41,544 nt of DNA from JACTUA01 sp035506435 (GTDB taxonomy: Archaea > Halobacteriota > Methanomicrobia > Methanomicrobiales > JACTUA01). Under the pieces are notes generated by a model. The model did not search any database. It was not told the DNA's origin and was given only the letters and a program-made list of their open reading frames with translations. Below, piece by piece: positions 33,218 through 40,733 of the stretch. A program made the translations under genes and the position numbers. How positions within the stretch are numbered: position 1 is the stretch's first letter; the number at the start of each line of letters is the position of its first letter. The stretch spans positions 1 to 41,544 of the forward strand of contig DATJPK010000095.1 in the NCBI GenBank assembly GCA_035506435.1, written 5' to 3'.

Positions 33218-34429
33218 ATGAGGGTCTGTTTTATCTCGAGCTTCTACCCCCCGCTCGTCTTTGGCGGTGCCGAGATCTATGTCCAGCGGATCTCGGAGAG
33301 GCTCGTGCGGCAGGGGATCGGGGTCACGGTTATCACCACGGGCCGGGACATCTCCCTCTCCCCGTCCGTTGAGATGGTCAACGGAGTAAAGGTCTACCGG
33401 GTCCACCCGCTGAACATCTACCCGATATACGATACTCTCTCGAAGCCCGGCATCCTGAAACCCTTCTGGTACGGGATCGACCTCCTGAACCCGCACTCGT
33501 ACTTCGTGATCCGGAACATCCTCGAAAAGGAGAAGCCGGACATCGTCCATGTCCACAATTTCAAGGGCTTCTCCTACGCCTTCCGGGCGGCAAAGAGCCT
33601 TGGCCTCCCCCTGGTCTTCACGGTCCATGACTACTTCCTGGAATGCCCGAGGGAGACCCTTTTCAGTGGCCGGGACCGCATCTGCAAAGCCCCATCCCCC
33701 GGGTGCAGGGTGTACCGGGGCATCCAGGGGCTCCTGAAGGACAACATCCCTGACGTTGTCACGGCGCCGTCGCAGTTCGTCATCGACCGGTTGCATCATG
33801 ACGGGTTTTTCAGGAGGTCCCGGACCATGAAACTCCCGCTGGGGATCGACCCGGCCGCCGGAGAGTCGCCCGACCGGGCCACGGATGCTATCCGGCTCCT
33901 CTTCGTCGGGAGGCTGAACGCCTCAAAGGGAGTCGGCATGCTCATCCGGGCATTTCGCGAGATGGAGCGCGGGAATGGAGAGAGGCCGGTACGGCTCGAC
34001 ATCGTCGGCGACGGTCCTGACCGGGACGCCCTCCGGAAGGCCGCAGAAGGCTGCGACGGCATCACCGTTCGGGGGTTCGTGAGCGAGGAGGATCTCAGGG
34101 GGTACTACCGCCGGGCACACCTCGTCATCGTCCCCTCGCTCTGGTACGAGACATTCGGCCTCGTTATCCTCGAGAGTTTCCGGCACGGGACCCCGGTCGT
34201 CGCAAGCAGGATCGGCGGGTTCCCCGAGCTCGTCCGGGACGGGGAGGACGGCCGGCTTTTCGAGGCAGGGAACGCGGCGGAACTCGCAGGGATCCTCGGG
34301 AGCCTTACCAGGGACCCCGAAGAGATGCGCCGGATGGGCGAACGTGCCATCCGGACCGCGGGTGAGTACGGGATGGACCTCCACCTCGAACGGCTGACCG
34401 CCCTCTACGGGGAGATCCTCGGGCACTGA
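33218..34429 (+). CDS. GT4-type (GT-B fold) glycosyltransferase
   Basis: 403 residues. The N-terminus RVCFISSFYPPLVFGGAEIYV has the glycine-rich acceptor-domain motif. HVHNFKGFSYAFRAA and VFTVHDYFLECPRE follow. The C-terminal nucleotide-sugar domain shows LLFVGRLNASKGVGMLIRAF and the EX7E motif in YETFGLVILE, then HGTPVVASRIGGFPELV. It transfers a sugar from a nucleotide donor in the cytoplasm with retention of configuration. GGGTGA ahead of ATG 33218 fixes the start over the in-frame upstream ATG at 33170, which lies before the TATA. First of a tight three-gene run with the methyltransferase-like and DUF362 genes. Confidence 0.94.
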   Translation: MRVCFISSFYPPLVFGGAEIYVQRISERLVRQGIGVTVITTGRDISLSPSVEMVNGVKVYRVHPLNIYPIYDTLSKPGILKPFWYGIDLLNPHSYFVIRNILEKEKPDIVHVHNFKGFSYAFRAAKSLGLPLVFTVHDYFLECPRETLFSGRDRICKAPSPGCRVYRGIQGLLKDNIPDVVTAPSQFVIDRLHHDGFFRRSRTMKLPLGIDPAAGESPDRATDAIRLLFVGRLNASKGVGMLIRAFREMERGNGERPVRLDIVGDGPDRDALRKAAEGCDGITVRGFVSEEDLRGYYRRAHLVIVPSLWYETFGLVILESFRHGTPVVASRIGGFPELVRDGEDGRLFEAGNAAELAGILGSLTRDPEEMRRMGERAIRTAGEYGMDLHLERLTALYGEILGH

Positions 34430-34444
34430 GGGAGGGCGATTATC

Positions 34445-35332
34445 ATGCAGGACCGTGATGTTACGAGCGATCTCCAGAAGTACTACCCCCTCTTCCACGA
34501 GGGGTACGGCACCGAGTACGAGCGGTTTGCCCTGAACCGGTTCGTGTCCCGCATGGTCGACCGGTACGGGATCCACACTGTCCTCGAAATGCCCGCGAAT
34601 GGGGTGATGGGGGTCCCCGGGATAAAGAGCATGATCTTTGCGGCGGCCGGCTGCGAGGTGACGGTCTCGCACCCGTCGCAGGAGTTCCTGGACAACGCGA
34701 AGCAGGTATGGGACGCCTTGGGCCTCGAGGCAACGTTCGCGAGATCTCCGTGGATTGGTTCCGGCTTCGGATCCGGTTCCTTCGACCTTGTCTGGAACTT
34801 CTGCGTGTTCGAGCATTTCGCCGATCCCGGGGAGGTCATCGCGGAGATGCTCCGGGTCACGAAGGGGTGCATCTTTCTCCAGATCCAGAACATCCACAAC
34901 ATCGGCCTCCCGATCCACCGGGCCTTTCACGTGCTCAGGAGCGAACCCTGGGACCACGGGGAGCCGTCGAGCATGGACCTCTCCCGGCTCTCGGGGGTCA
35001 TCAGGGAGAACCGGGGGTACATCCTCGAGACGGGTGCAACGGATATGCCTCCCTGGCCTGACATCAACATCGGCCTCCGGGACATGCTCTCGGGCAGGAA
35101 GCCGGCCCCTGACATGCCCGCCGGGCCGGGCGCCGGGCTGAGGCCCTCGGTGAGGACGAGGGACCGGGCGGCGCTCATCGGGGAGATACGAAATTTTAAG
35201 CGGCCCGCACCCAAGGATGAGATGGTGTACCAGATGTTCCGGGCCTGGTATTCCGTCATGGAGACGGGAATGCCCTTCCCCCTCAAGCGGTACCTTGCCC
35301 ACCATCCCTACATCATCGCAGGAAAGAAATGA
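34445..35332 (+). CDS. SAM-methyltransferase-like protein (class I fold)
   Basis: 295 residues. TVLEMPANGVMGVPG stands in the place of the SAM-binding motif I, but the glycine pattern is loose. SFDLVWNFCVFEHFADPGEV matches motif IV/post-IV of UbiE/COQ5-like enzymes. A C-terminal extension (about 200-295), Pro- and Arg-rich, follows. It may methylate a sugar, a lipid or a polyketide-like precursor made by its neighbours. Because motif I is degenerate, loss of activity cannot be ruled out. It starts 15 bases behind the GT4 gene (GAGGG ahead) and overlaps the DUF362 gene by ATGA. Confidence 0.78.
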   Translation: MQDRDVTSDLQKYYPLFHEGYGTEYERFALNRFVSRMVDRYGIHTVLEMPANGVMGVPGIKSMIFAAAGCEVTVSHPSQEFLDNAKQVWDALGLEATFARSPWIGSGFGSGSFDLVWNFCVFEHFADPGEVIAEMLRVTKGCIFLQIQNIHNIGLPIHRAFHVLRSEPWDHGEPSSMDLSRLSGVIRENRGYILETGATDMPPWPDINIGLRDMLSGRKPAPDMPAGPGAGLRPSVRTRDRAALIGEIRNFKRPAPKDEMVYQMFRAWYSVMETGMPFPLKRYLAHHPYIIAGKK

Positions 35333-36519
35333 CCGCACGGATCGTCAGGTGCCAGCGCTACCATGGCAGGAAGCTCGAAGAGGGGATAGATGCAGCCCTC
35401 GGTGACCTCGGGATCGATCCCGCGGGCCGGACCGTGGTCATCAAGCCGAACATCGTCATCCCCGCGAAACCGGGCTCGGCCATCGTCACCCACCCCGCGG
35501 TCGCAGAGGCGCTCGTGAACGTGCTCCGGAGGCGGGGGGCGGGAGTGATCACCATCGCCGAGGGACCCGGCCTTGGGGCCGACGAGGAGACCTTTTTTAA
35601 GGTCTCGGGATACCGGGACCTTGCGAAGCGGCTCGGCGTTCCGCTCGTCAACCTGAACCGGGCGGAGCGGGTCGAAGTCCCCTGGAAATACGGGACCATC
35701 CGCCTTCCGAAGATCGTCCTCGAAGCAGGCCTCTATGTGAACCTCCCGAAGATGAAGACCCACGGCCAGACCATGGTCACCCTCTCCCTGAAGAACCAGA
35801 AGGGGCTCCTCTCCCTCGGGGCGAAAAAGCAGTTCCACAAGCTGGGGTTGCACGAACCCCTGGTCGAGCTCGCGAAGGTCGTGCACCCGCACCTGGTCGT
35901 GATTGACGGGGTAGAGGCGATGGAGGGCGAGGGGCCCCTGAACGGGAGGCGGAAACGGGCCGGTGTACTCGTCATGGGGACGAACCAGCTGGAGGCCGAT
36001 ATCGTCTCGTGCGGTGTCATGGGCATCGATTACCGGCGGGTGGACCACCTCGTGTACGGGATCGGGGAGAAGATCGGGCCGGAAGTGCCCGCGGTGATCG
36101 GGGCCCCCTCCATCGCGGAGGCCCGGAACCCGTTCGTCGAGGCGAACCAGCGATACGGGAAGCTCCTGAATATCTACTCCTGGCGGGACCCCCATGCCTG
36201 CTCGATGTGTATCGATTCTTTCTCCCTCGCGGTGAAACACGCGATCCGGCATCCTGGGTATTGGTTTACCTTCATGCCGAGGTTCACGTACTATGCCCTG
36301 TTCAGGCAGCTCAATATCATCACGGGAAAGCAGCCGCAGGTCCCTGACGTGCCGGGCGAGGTGATCTGCCTCGGGGACTGCACGAGGGAACTTGCAGAGG
36401 AAAAAGGTTTCAGGCATGTCCCGGGCTGCCCGCCGGACCGGGGAGCGATCCTCGGGATCTTCTCCCGGACCGGACCAGGGCAGGCAACAACCAGGGAGAA
36501 ACCTCCCGAACAGGAATAG
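35329..36519 (+). CDS. DUF362 domain protein
   Basis: 396 residues. The domain begins TVVIKPNIVIPAKPGSAIVT with the Pro-Asn pattern of DUF362. It continues LYVNLPKMKTHGQTMVTLSLKNQKGLL (about 138-164), the conserved Lys-Thr-His and Lys-Asn block, and VVIDGVEAMEGEGPLNG. The C-terminal part has a short cysteine set (HACSMCIDSF and ICLGDCTRELAEEKG), which could bind a metal or a cluster but is not a standard ferredoxin. DUF362 proteins have no settled activity. ATGA overlap couples it to the methyltransferase-like gene, so a joint step on the same substrate is inferred. Confidence 0.88.
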   Translation: MTARIVRCQRYHGRKLEEGIDAALGDLGIDPAGRTVVIKPNIVIPAKPGSAIVTHPAVAEALVNVLRRRGAGVITIAEGPGLGADEETFFKVSGYRDLAKRLGVPLVNLNRAERVEVPWKYGTIRLPKIVLEAGLYVNLPKMKTHGQTMVTLSLKNQKGLLSLGAKKQFHKLGLHEPLVELAKVVHPHLVVIDGVEAMEGEGPLNGRRKRAGVLVMGTNQLEADIVSCGVMGIDYRRVDHLVYGIGEKIGPEVPAVIGAPSIAEARNPFVEANQRYGKLLNIYSWRDPHACSMCIDSFSLAVKHAIRHPGYWFTFMPRFTYYALFRQLNIITGKQPQVPDVPGEVICLGDCTRELAEEKGFRHVPGCPPDRGAILGIFSRTGPGQATTREKPPEQE

Positions 36520-36560
36520 CCGGTCACCCGACCCGGTCCACGGCAGGCGGGGGCAACCGT

Positions 36561-37643
36561 TCATCGTGCCAGGCACCGTACTGCGACCCTGGCAAGGGAC
36601 GGGGGGTGGCACAGGATATTCGTGTAGTACGCGTTGGCGAGCGGGCAGAAGCACTCCCTGTTTCTGATTGAGGACCGGAGCCGATCCGCCTCTGCGCCGA
36701 ACCAGATCTTCCGGAAATCGTACCCCGTGTTCCTGAGGTTCCCGACAGGTTCTGCCCTGACGCAGCAGGTCCAGACGTCGCCGTCCGGGGCAATCTGCGC
36801 CGAGGCGAACCCGGCATAGCACGGGAGGACCTGCTGCCTCCTCCGCAGGATCTCCTTCACCCGTTCATAGTATTCCATGCGGAATGCCCGGGTGACTCCT
36901 GAGATCCCCCTGCGCCTCTCCTCGCGGGCCTTCTCGACCAGGAAGTCGGCAGCACGGGCATATTCCCCGGGATCGGGGGTGATACCGGATCCCACCGTGT
37001 CCAGCTCGACCCGCTCCTCCGCGATCTCCGCGATGTACGAGTCAGCCCCCTTCGCAACGAAGTACGCGTAAATCTCCGGGATGGCCGGGGCGTTATACCT
37101 CGAAATGACGGTGTGGACCCCGAGGCTCAGGTTGGGGAACTCGAGGGCCTGCAACCCCTCCCAGGTCTTCATCGACCGTTCGAAGTTCCCCTCAATACCC
37201 CGGATCTCGTCGTGCTTTACGCCTATCCCGTCAATGGAGAGGTTTATGATCACCTGAGAACCTTTGCAGGCTTGGGCAATCTCCGCGACCTTCCCCGGGA
37301 TGGCCCTGTGCAGGATACCATTCGTCGGGATGTTGATGATGCCCGGCCTGCACCGGGCCGAGGCACTCGCGCAGATTTCCACGATGTCGTGCCTGAGAAA
37401 GGGCTCGCCGCCGCTCATCGTGAACCAGTACGGGGAGTTGCCTATGGACCGGAAGGTCCGGTCGAACTCGTCGGCGGTGAACTCGTCGGCGCTCTTTTTC
37501 CAGACGTTGCAGGTCCTGCACCGGGAATTGCACCGGTAGGTCAGGCTGACCGTGAGGTTCAGGGGCAGCGTCCCGGGATGACCGGTGCTCCTGAAGAGCA
37601 TGTACCGTGGTATGTTCAGGGCGACCTGTGCGTAGGTGTTCAT
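36561..37643 (-). CDS. Radical SAM protein with SPASM-like C-terminus
   Basis: 360 residues. SLTYRCNSRCRTCNVW contains the CxxxCxxC motif that binds the [4Fe-4S] cluster and SAM (Cys38, Cys42, Cys45). MSGGEPFLRHDI is the GGE motif, and INIPTNGI and INLSIDGIG follow. The C-terminal region has CYAGFASAQIAPDGDVWTCC and NRECFCPLANAY, a SPASM/twitch-like cysteine set for a further cluster. Such enzymes modify peptides, sugars or cofactors by radical chemistry; here the context suggests a surface-glycan or lipid step, but the substrate is open. No strong ribosome site is seen. Convergent with the DUF362 gene, and downstream of the GT2 gene on the same strand. Confidence 0.9.
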   Translation of the reverse strand: MNTYAQVALNIPRYMLFRSTGHPGTLPLNLTVSLTYRCNSRCRTCNVWKKSADEFTADEFDRTFRSIGNSPYWFTMSGGEPFLRHDIVEICASASARCRPGIINIPTNGILHRAIPGKVAEIAQACKGSQVIINLSIDGIGVKHDEIRGIEGNFERSMKTWEGLQALEFPNLSLGVHTVISRYNAPAIPEIYAYFVAKGADSYIAEIAEERVELDTVGSGITPDPGEYARAADFLVEKAREERRRGISGVTRAFRMEYYERVKEILRRRQQVLPCYAGFASAQIAPDGDVWTCCVRAEPVGNLRNTGYDFRKIWFGAEADRLRSSIRNRECFCPLANAYYTNILCHPPSLARVAVRCLAR

Positions 37644-37699
37644 GGCTGAAGGGAGGGGAGTTCTCCGGAGATCCCGGGCTTATCCAGGTTACCCGCGGG

Positions 37700-38638
37700 T
37701 TACCCGCGCCCGGACCCCGCCGGGGGGTCGGGAACGGAGATCCGCTTGCCGAGCTCACCCGCGGGGATCTCCTTTGTCGTTGTCGCGATATGCCAGATAT
37801 TATGCCTCTCCTTTCTCACGAAGAAGTCGTACGCGCCGAGGAGCCTCCCGAGCAGTTCGAGGGACATCGCGGCCGGAGTGTAGAGCAGGCTCCTCGGGGT
37901 GAGCTCGAAGTCCTCTGCGAGGAGCTTCACGATGCTCATCTGCATGCTCGACGGCGCATACCCCTTCGTCTGGAGCAGGTGCAGGTGGCCGGCGAAGATC
38001 CTCCTCCGCTGCCTGAGAAAGTCCGAGACGTTCTCCGGGCCGCGGTTGTACATGATGGCGTCGGGTACGTACTTCAGGTCATAGCCCTTCTGCCTGAGCA
38101 GGGCCTCGATGAAGGCCTCGTCCACCGCGGTATCGACCGGGATCTCGTCAATGAGGTTCCTCCGGAATGCGACCAGCTCACCGAGCTTCGGCTTTTTCAG
38201 GGCGAGCCGGTGGTGCAGCCTCCAGAGGAGGTGGACGGTGAACCCCATGAAGGTGGAAGGGTCGTTGACCGGGACCGGGTGGGCACCCGTCATCCCCACC
38301 TTCGGGTCCGCGAACGGCCGGGTGAGGTACTCGATGGTTCCCGGGGCAGGGACGGTGTCGCCGCTTTCCAGCACCGCGATGTCTCCGGTCATGTGCGAGA
38401 GAAAGAGGTTGATGGCCGAGGCCTTCCCCTCCCTCCTCTTCTGCCGGAGCAGGGTGACCGGCGGGGTAGTGCCCGGGAATTTCCCCTCGACGATCTTATC
38501 GGTCCGGTCCGTCGACCCCGAGGACACGACGATGATCTCGCCGATGGGCACGGTGGTCTGCTGGGTAAGGAGGGCCTCCAGGAGCTGCCCGATATTCTTT
38601 TCCTCGTTATAGCAGCAGATCCCGATACTTATCGGCAT
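37700..38638 (-). CDS. GT2-type (GT-A fold) glycosyltransferase
   Basis: 312 residues. The N-terminus SIGICCYNEEKNIGQLLEAL and VVSSGSTDRTDKIVE are the family-2 donor-binding motifs. REGKASAINLFLS and VLESGDTVP (in the place of DxD) continue the GT-A fold. QKGYDLKYVPDAI and QRRRIFAGHLHLL match the later conserved His/Arg region (QxxRW type, here QRRRI). The C-terminus has a membrane-associated stretch. It adds a sugar from a nucleotide donor to an envelope precursor. GGGGTGGA stands ahead of ATG 38638; two in-frame ATGs further up (38665, 38680) are less likely. The radical SAM gene follows. Confidence 0.92.
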   Translation of the reverse strand: MPISIGICCYNEEKNIGQLLEALLTQQTTVPIGEIIVVSSGSTDRTDKIVEGKFPGTTPPVTLLRQKRREGKASAINLFLSHMTGDIAVLESGDTVPAPGTIEYLTRPFADPKVGMTGAHPVPVNDPSTFMGFTVHLLWRLHHRLALKKPKLGELVAFRRNLIDEIPVDTAVDEAFIEALLRQKGYDLKYVPDAIMYNRGPENVSDFLRQRRRIFAGHLHLLQTKGYAPSSMQMSIVKLLAEDFELTPRSLLYTPAAMSLELLGRLLGAYDFFVRKERHNIWHIATTTKEIPAGELGKRISVPDPPAGSGRG

Positions 38639-38672
38639 GTCCCGCGTCCACCCCGGGCGGAACATGCGGGTT

Positions 38673-38689
38673 CCCGGCAATATGCCGGG
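38673..38689. repeat. Inverted repeat over the predicted GT2 transcription start
   Basis: CCCGGCA-ATA-TGCCGGG, a perfect 7-bp stem with a 3-base centre. It is centred about 20 bases downstream of the TATA box, so it covers the expected start of transcription. It may be an operator or a 5' hairpin. Confidence 0.55.
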
Positions 38690-38695
38690 GGAACT

Positions 38696-38705
38696 ATTAT
38701 AAATA
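38696..38705 (-). promoter_or_regulatory. Promoter of the GT2-radical SAM pair
   Basis: On the minus strand TATTTATAATAGTT is a strong TATA box, giving a start near 38675 and a leader of about 35-40 bases to ATG 38638. Confidence 0.6.
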
Positions 38706-38943
38706 CCCGATGCTCTCGCCGCATGTTAATCTTCCCCCACCACCACTGGTTGCTCATCGCAGGCACTGGCAGATACGGTGATGCCGGAGAAAGCACCACG
38801 GGACCGAAGAATACTTTAGAGCACACTCTTCTGCACCGGAATAATATTTAAAATTAACGGTTTTTTATGAGACATGATTCGACCCCCCTGATAGAGAAAG
38901 GAGATTTAATTGACTTTATGGCGTATCAGCTTCCGAAATAATC
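38706..38943. other. AT-rich patch without a recognisable gene
   Basis: From about 38815 the base composition drops clearly below the rest of the window (AATAATATTTAAAATTAACG, TTTTTTATGAG and more). No ORF of credible length, tRNA or repeat array is seen. AAAGGAGATTTAATTGACTTTATGG resembles a ribosome site and start, but the frame closes after seven codons. It could be remains of decayed or acquired DNA, or a regulatory spacer. Confidence 0.4.
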
Positions 38944-39174
38944 TTATTCCCTTACCAGATGCCATTCCTTCCCCCTAAACACCGTTCCGACTCCTATACA
39001 GGTTAATCTGGATAAAATTCCATCCTTTAACTCTCCCGGGTTCCCCGCATGCCCCTGATGGGTGTTTTCTGCCGCCCTGTCCTGTAACCCTGCAGGATAA
39101 TCAAAAAGCCCATCCCAAGGTGGCAGATCTTCATCAAACAAGATAAACTGCGACAAAATGCTTATCGCCTGCAT
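38944..39174 (-). CDS. Small protein of unknown function in the AT-rich patch
   Basis: 76 residues (MQAISILSQFILFDEDLPPW onward, ending GKEWHLVRE). I do not recognise it. It is acidic in the middle and lacks a signal peptide or membrane helix. A strong TATA (minus strand, 39203-39210) lies about 32 bases ahead of the ATG, so a leaderless message is expected. An 8-bp inverted repeat lies between them. Base composition matches the AT-rich patch rather than the flanking genes, so it may be recently acquired or a fragment. Confidence 0.45.
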   Translation of the reverse strand: MQAISILSQFILFDEDLPPWDGLFDYPAGLQDRAAENTHQGHAGNPGELKDGILSRLTCIGVGTVFRGKEWHLVRE

Positions 39175-39183
39175 TATAGAAGG

Positions 39184-39204
39184 ATTGGTTCAAACGGAAC
39201 CAAT
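39184..39204. promoter_or_regulatory. 8-bp inverted repeat abutting a TATA box
   Basis: ATTGGTTC-AAACG-GAACCAAT is a perfect 8-bp inverted repeat. ATATATAC follows directly (39203-39210). On the minus strand the repeat falls between TATA and predicted start, the place for a repressor; on the plus strand it is just upstream of TATA. Confidence 0.6.
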
Positions 39205-39292
39205 ATATACTATGCCTGTGATATGCTGTATTCAGGCGATTGCATCTACCGATGCAGGTCGCCGGGGAAAAACGGGAAGTGAAGTGAACTCG

Positions 39293-39493
39293 ATGACATC
39301 GCACGGCCTCGTGGACATGATCCTGAAGATACCGGTTCTGAATATCATCCTCCTCCTCGCGGCCGTCCTCTCTGTCGAGATCGTCGGCGACCGCGGGGTC
39401 CGGTTCCTCGTGAACCATGCAGGGGAGAATGGAGGCCGGAAGCGGTTCCACCCGTTCCCCTTCCACGTCTCAGAGGCGACCCGCGAAGGGTAA
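39293..39493 (+). CDS. Small single-helix membrane protein
   Basis: 66 residues. One hydrophobic helix is visible (VLNIILLLAAVLSVEIVG, about 14-31), then a basic/His-containing tail (GGRKRFHPFPFHVSEATREG). No family is recognised. The TATA at 39203-39210 would give a leader of about 60 bases. An in-frame ATG at 39158 lies upstream of the TATA. The ribosome site is weak (GAAGTGAAGTGA). It could be a real small protein or a chance frame. Confidence 0.4.
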   Translation: MTSHGLVDMILKIPVLNIILLLAAVLSVEIVGDRGVRFLVNHAGENGGRKRFHPFPFHVSEATREG

Positions 39494-39547
39494 CCCACCG
39501 GTAATTTCAGGCTTTTGTACCGGCTGTTTCGTTGTGGAGCCGGGAAG

Positions 39548-39563
39548 TGCCATGAATATGGCA
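39548..39563. terminator. Short hairpin between convergent genes
   Basis: TGCCAT-GAAT-ATGGCA forms a 6-bp stem with a 4-base loop in the gap between the plus-strand small gene and the minus-strand HAF gene. A terminator role is a guess, as no U-run follows directly. Confidence 0.3.
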
Positions 39564-39584
39564 TGAAGTTGTTTACCCGAGGTC

Positions 39585-40649
39585 TCAGGGCAACCCCCCT
39601 CCTTCCGGCCTGAGGAGCACCGCCCTGATCTGCCCGCCAACGCAGGAAGAGCCGGTGATCTGCCCGCCAGAGCAGCCGTTCGCGACGATCCGGCCCAGGT
39701 CATCTATCCCTGCTGCCTCCATGAGCTCGATGCCCGTGGAGGGGGGGATGAGGTCGTTCAGGTCATGGAGGGCTCCGCCGTGGTGGAGGAAGGCATGCCT
39801 GGCCCCCCCGGCGGTCAGGGAATAGCCGACCACATCGCCACGATCGTTGATACCCCAGGCCGAACCCTCGGTGCCGCCCAGGGTCCCGAGATCGGTGATG
39901 ACGGCCCCGCGGAACACGACGGGGTGCACGACCCCACCCGCATCACCCGACCACCCGGCAATCGCCCCGAAGAGGTTGATCCTGCTCGCGCCGTTCGAGC
40001 CGCCCCCCAGGGTGGGAAGGGTGGTCGCGGTACCACGGAACCAGAGGAACGGGAGGGTCGACCCCCCGGACTGGTAGTACCCGACTACCCGGCCGAGCTC
40101 GTTTATACCGGTGGCAATGCTCCACCCGTCACCCGTGCCGATGTCGGTCATGACCCCGTTCTCGGAGAGAAACGCGTGGCAGGGTCCGGAGGCGGGGTAG
40201 GACCAGCCGACGACCATGCCCCGCGAATTGATCCCGTTCGCCTGGCTGCGGTCGCCGCCAAGGGTGCCGATGTCGGTCATGGCGCCGTTCTTCCAGAGGA
40301 ACGCGTGCTGGAGCCCCCCGGCGGTCGCAGAGTCACCGGCGATCTCGCCCGCCAGGCTGATGCCGTACGCATAGCTGTAATCACCGCCGAGCGTGCCCAG
40401 GGGGCTCATCGCGCCATTCCGGTACAGGAACGCCCGGTAGACCTCCCCGCTGCCGGTGGTTTCCCGGCAGGTCCCGACGACCTGGCCCCGGAGATTGATG
40501 TCGGCCGGGAAGCAGTCCCCGCCGATGGTCCCGAGATCCGTGACCAGGTAGGCCGGCGCGGCCTGTGCCGCCACGGCAAGCGTGCCGGGCCCGGGGACTG
40601 ATCCCAGCGCGAGGAGGAGAATAACAACGATGGCAATCCGGTATCTCAT
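39585..40649 (-). CDS. Exported HAF-repeat protein
   Basis: 354 residues. The signal peptide is MRYRIAIVVILLLALGSVPG. Seven or so repeats of the form (G)xxHAFLWxxGxMTDLGTLGGxxSxAxGIN follow, for example HAFLWKNGAMTDIGTLGG, the HAF (TIGR02913-type) repeat. The last block holds VVGYSLTAGGARHAFLHHGG. The C-terminus has GCSGGQITGSSCVGGQI with two Cys, possibly a disulphide. HAF proteins are found outside cells in bacteria and archaea and their role is unknown; a beta-propeller is likely. A TATA (minus strand, 40675-40680) lies about 29 bases ahead of the ATG, so the message is probably leaderless. Confidence 0.9.
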   Translation of the reverse strand: MRYRIAIVVILLLALGSVPGPGTLAVAAQAAPAYLVTDLGTIGGDCFPADINLRGQVVGTCRETTGSGEVYRAFLYRNGAMSPLGTLGGDYSYAYGISLAGEIAGDSATAGGLQHAFLWKNGAMTDIGTLGGDRSQANGINSRGMVVGWSYPASGPCHAFLSENGVMTDIGTGDGWSIATGINELGRVVGYYQSGGSTLPFLWFRGTATTLPTLGGGSNGASRINLFGAIAGWSGDAGGVVHPVVFRGAVITDLGTLGGTEGSAWGINDRGDVVGYSLTAGGARHAFLHHGGALHDLNDLIPPSTGIELMEAAGIDDLGRIVANGCSGGQITGSSCVGGQIRAVLLRPEGGGLP

Positions 40650-40674
40650 AGCCCGCCATCCTGTTTCCGGTGAG

Positions 40675-40680
40675 AATATA
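40675..40680 (-). promoter_or_regulatory. TATA box for the HAF-repeat gene
   Basis: On the minus strand ACCTATATTCTC lies about 29 bases ahead of ATG 40649. Confidence 0.5.
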
Positions 40681-40733
40681 GGTATCGGAATCCATCCCGG
40701 GCGGTCCGGGGCGCGTCCCTTCCTTACCGGCCG

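Noticed and set aside
37688..37708. Direct repeat GGTTACCCGCG twice in tandem
   Set aside because: Only two copies, partly inside the 3' end of the GT2 gene, and no link to a promoter or a mobile element.
38740..38800. Possible C/D-box RNA (GGTGATGCCGG)
   Set aside because: A C-box-like sequence is present but no matching D box or C'/D' pair at the right spacing.
39585..40649. Near-identical GTGCCGAGG/GGTCCCGAG motifs suggesting DNA repeats
   Set aside because: They encode the LGTLGG motifs of HAF repeats and are explained by the protein.
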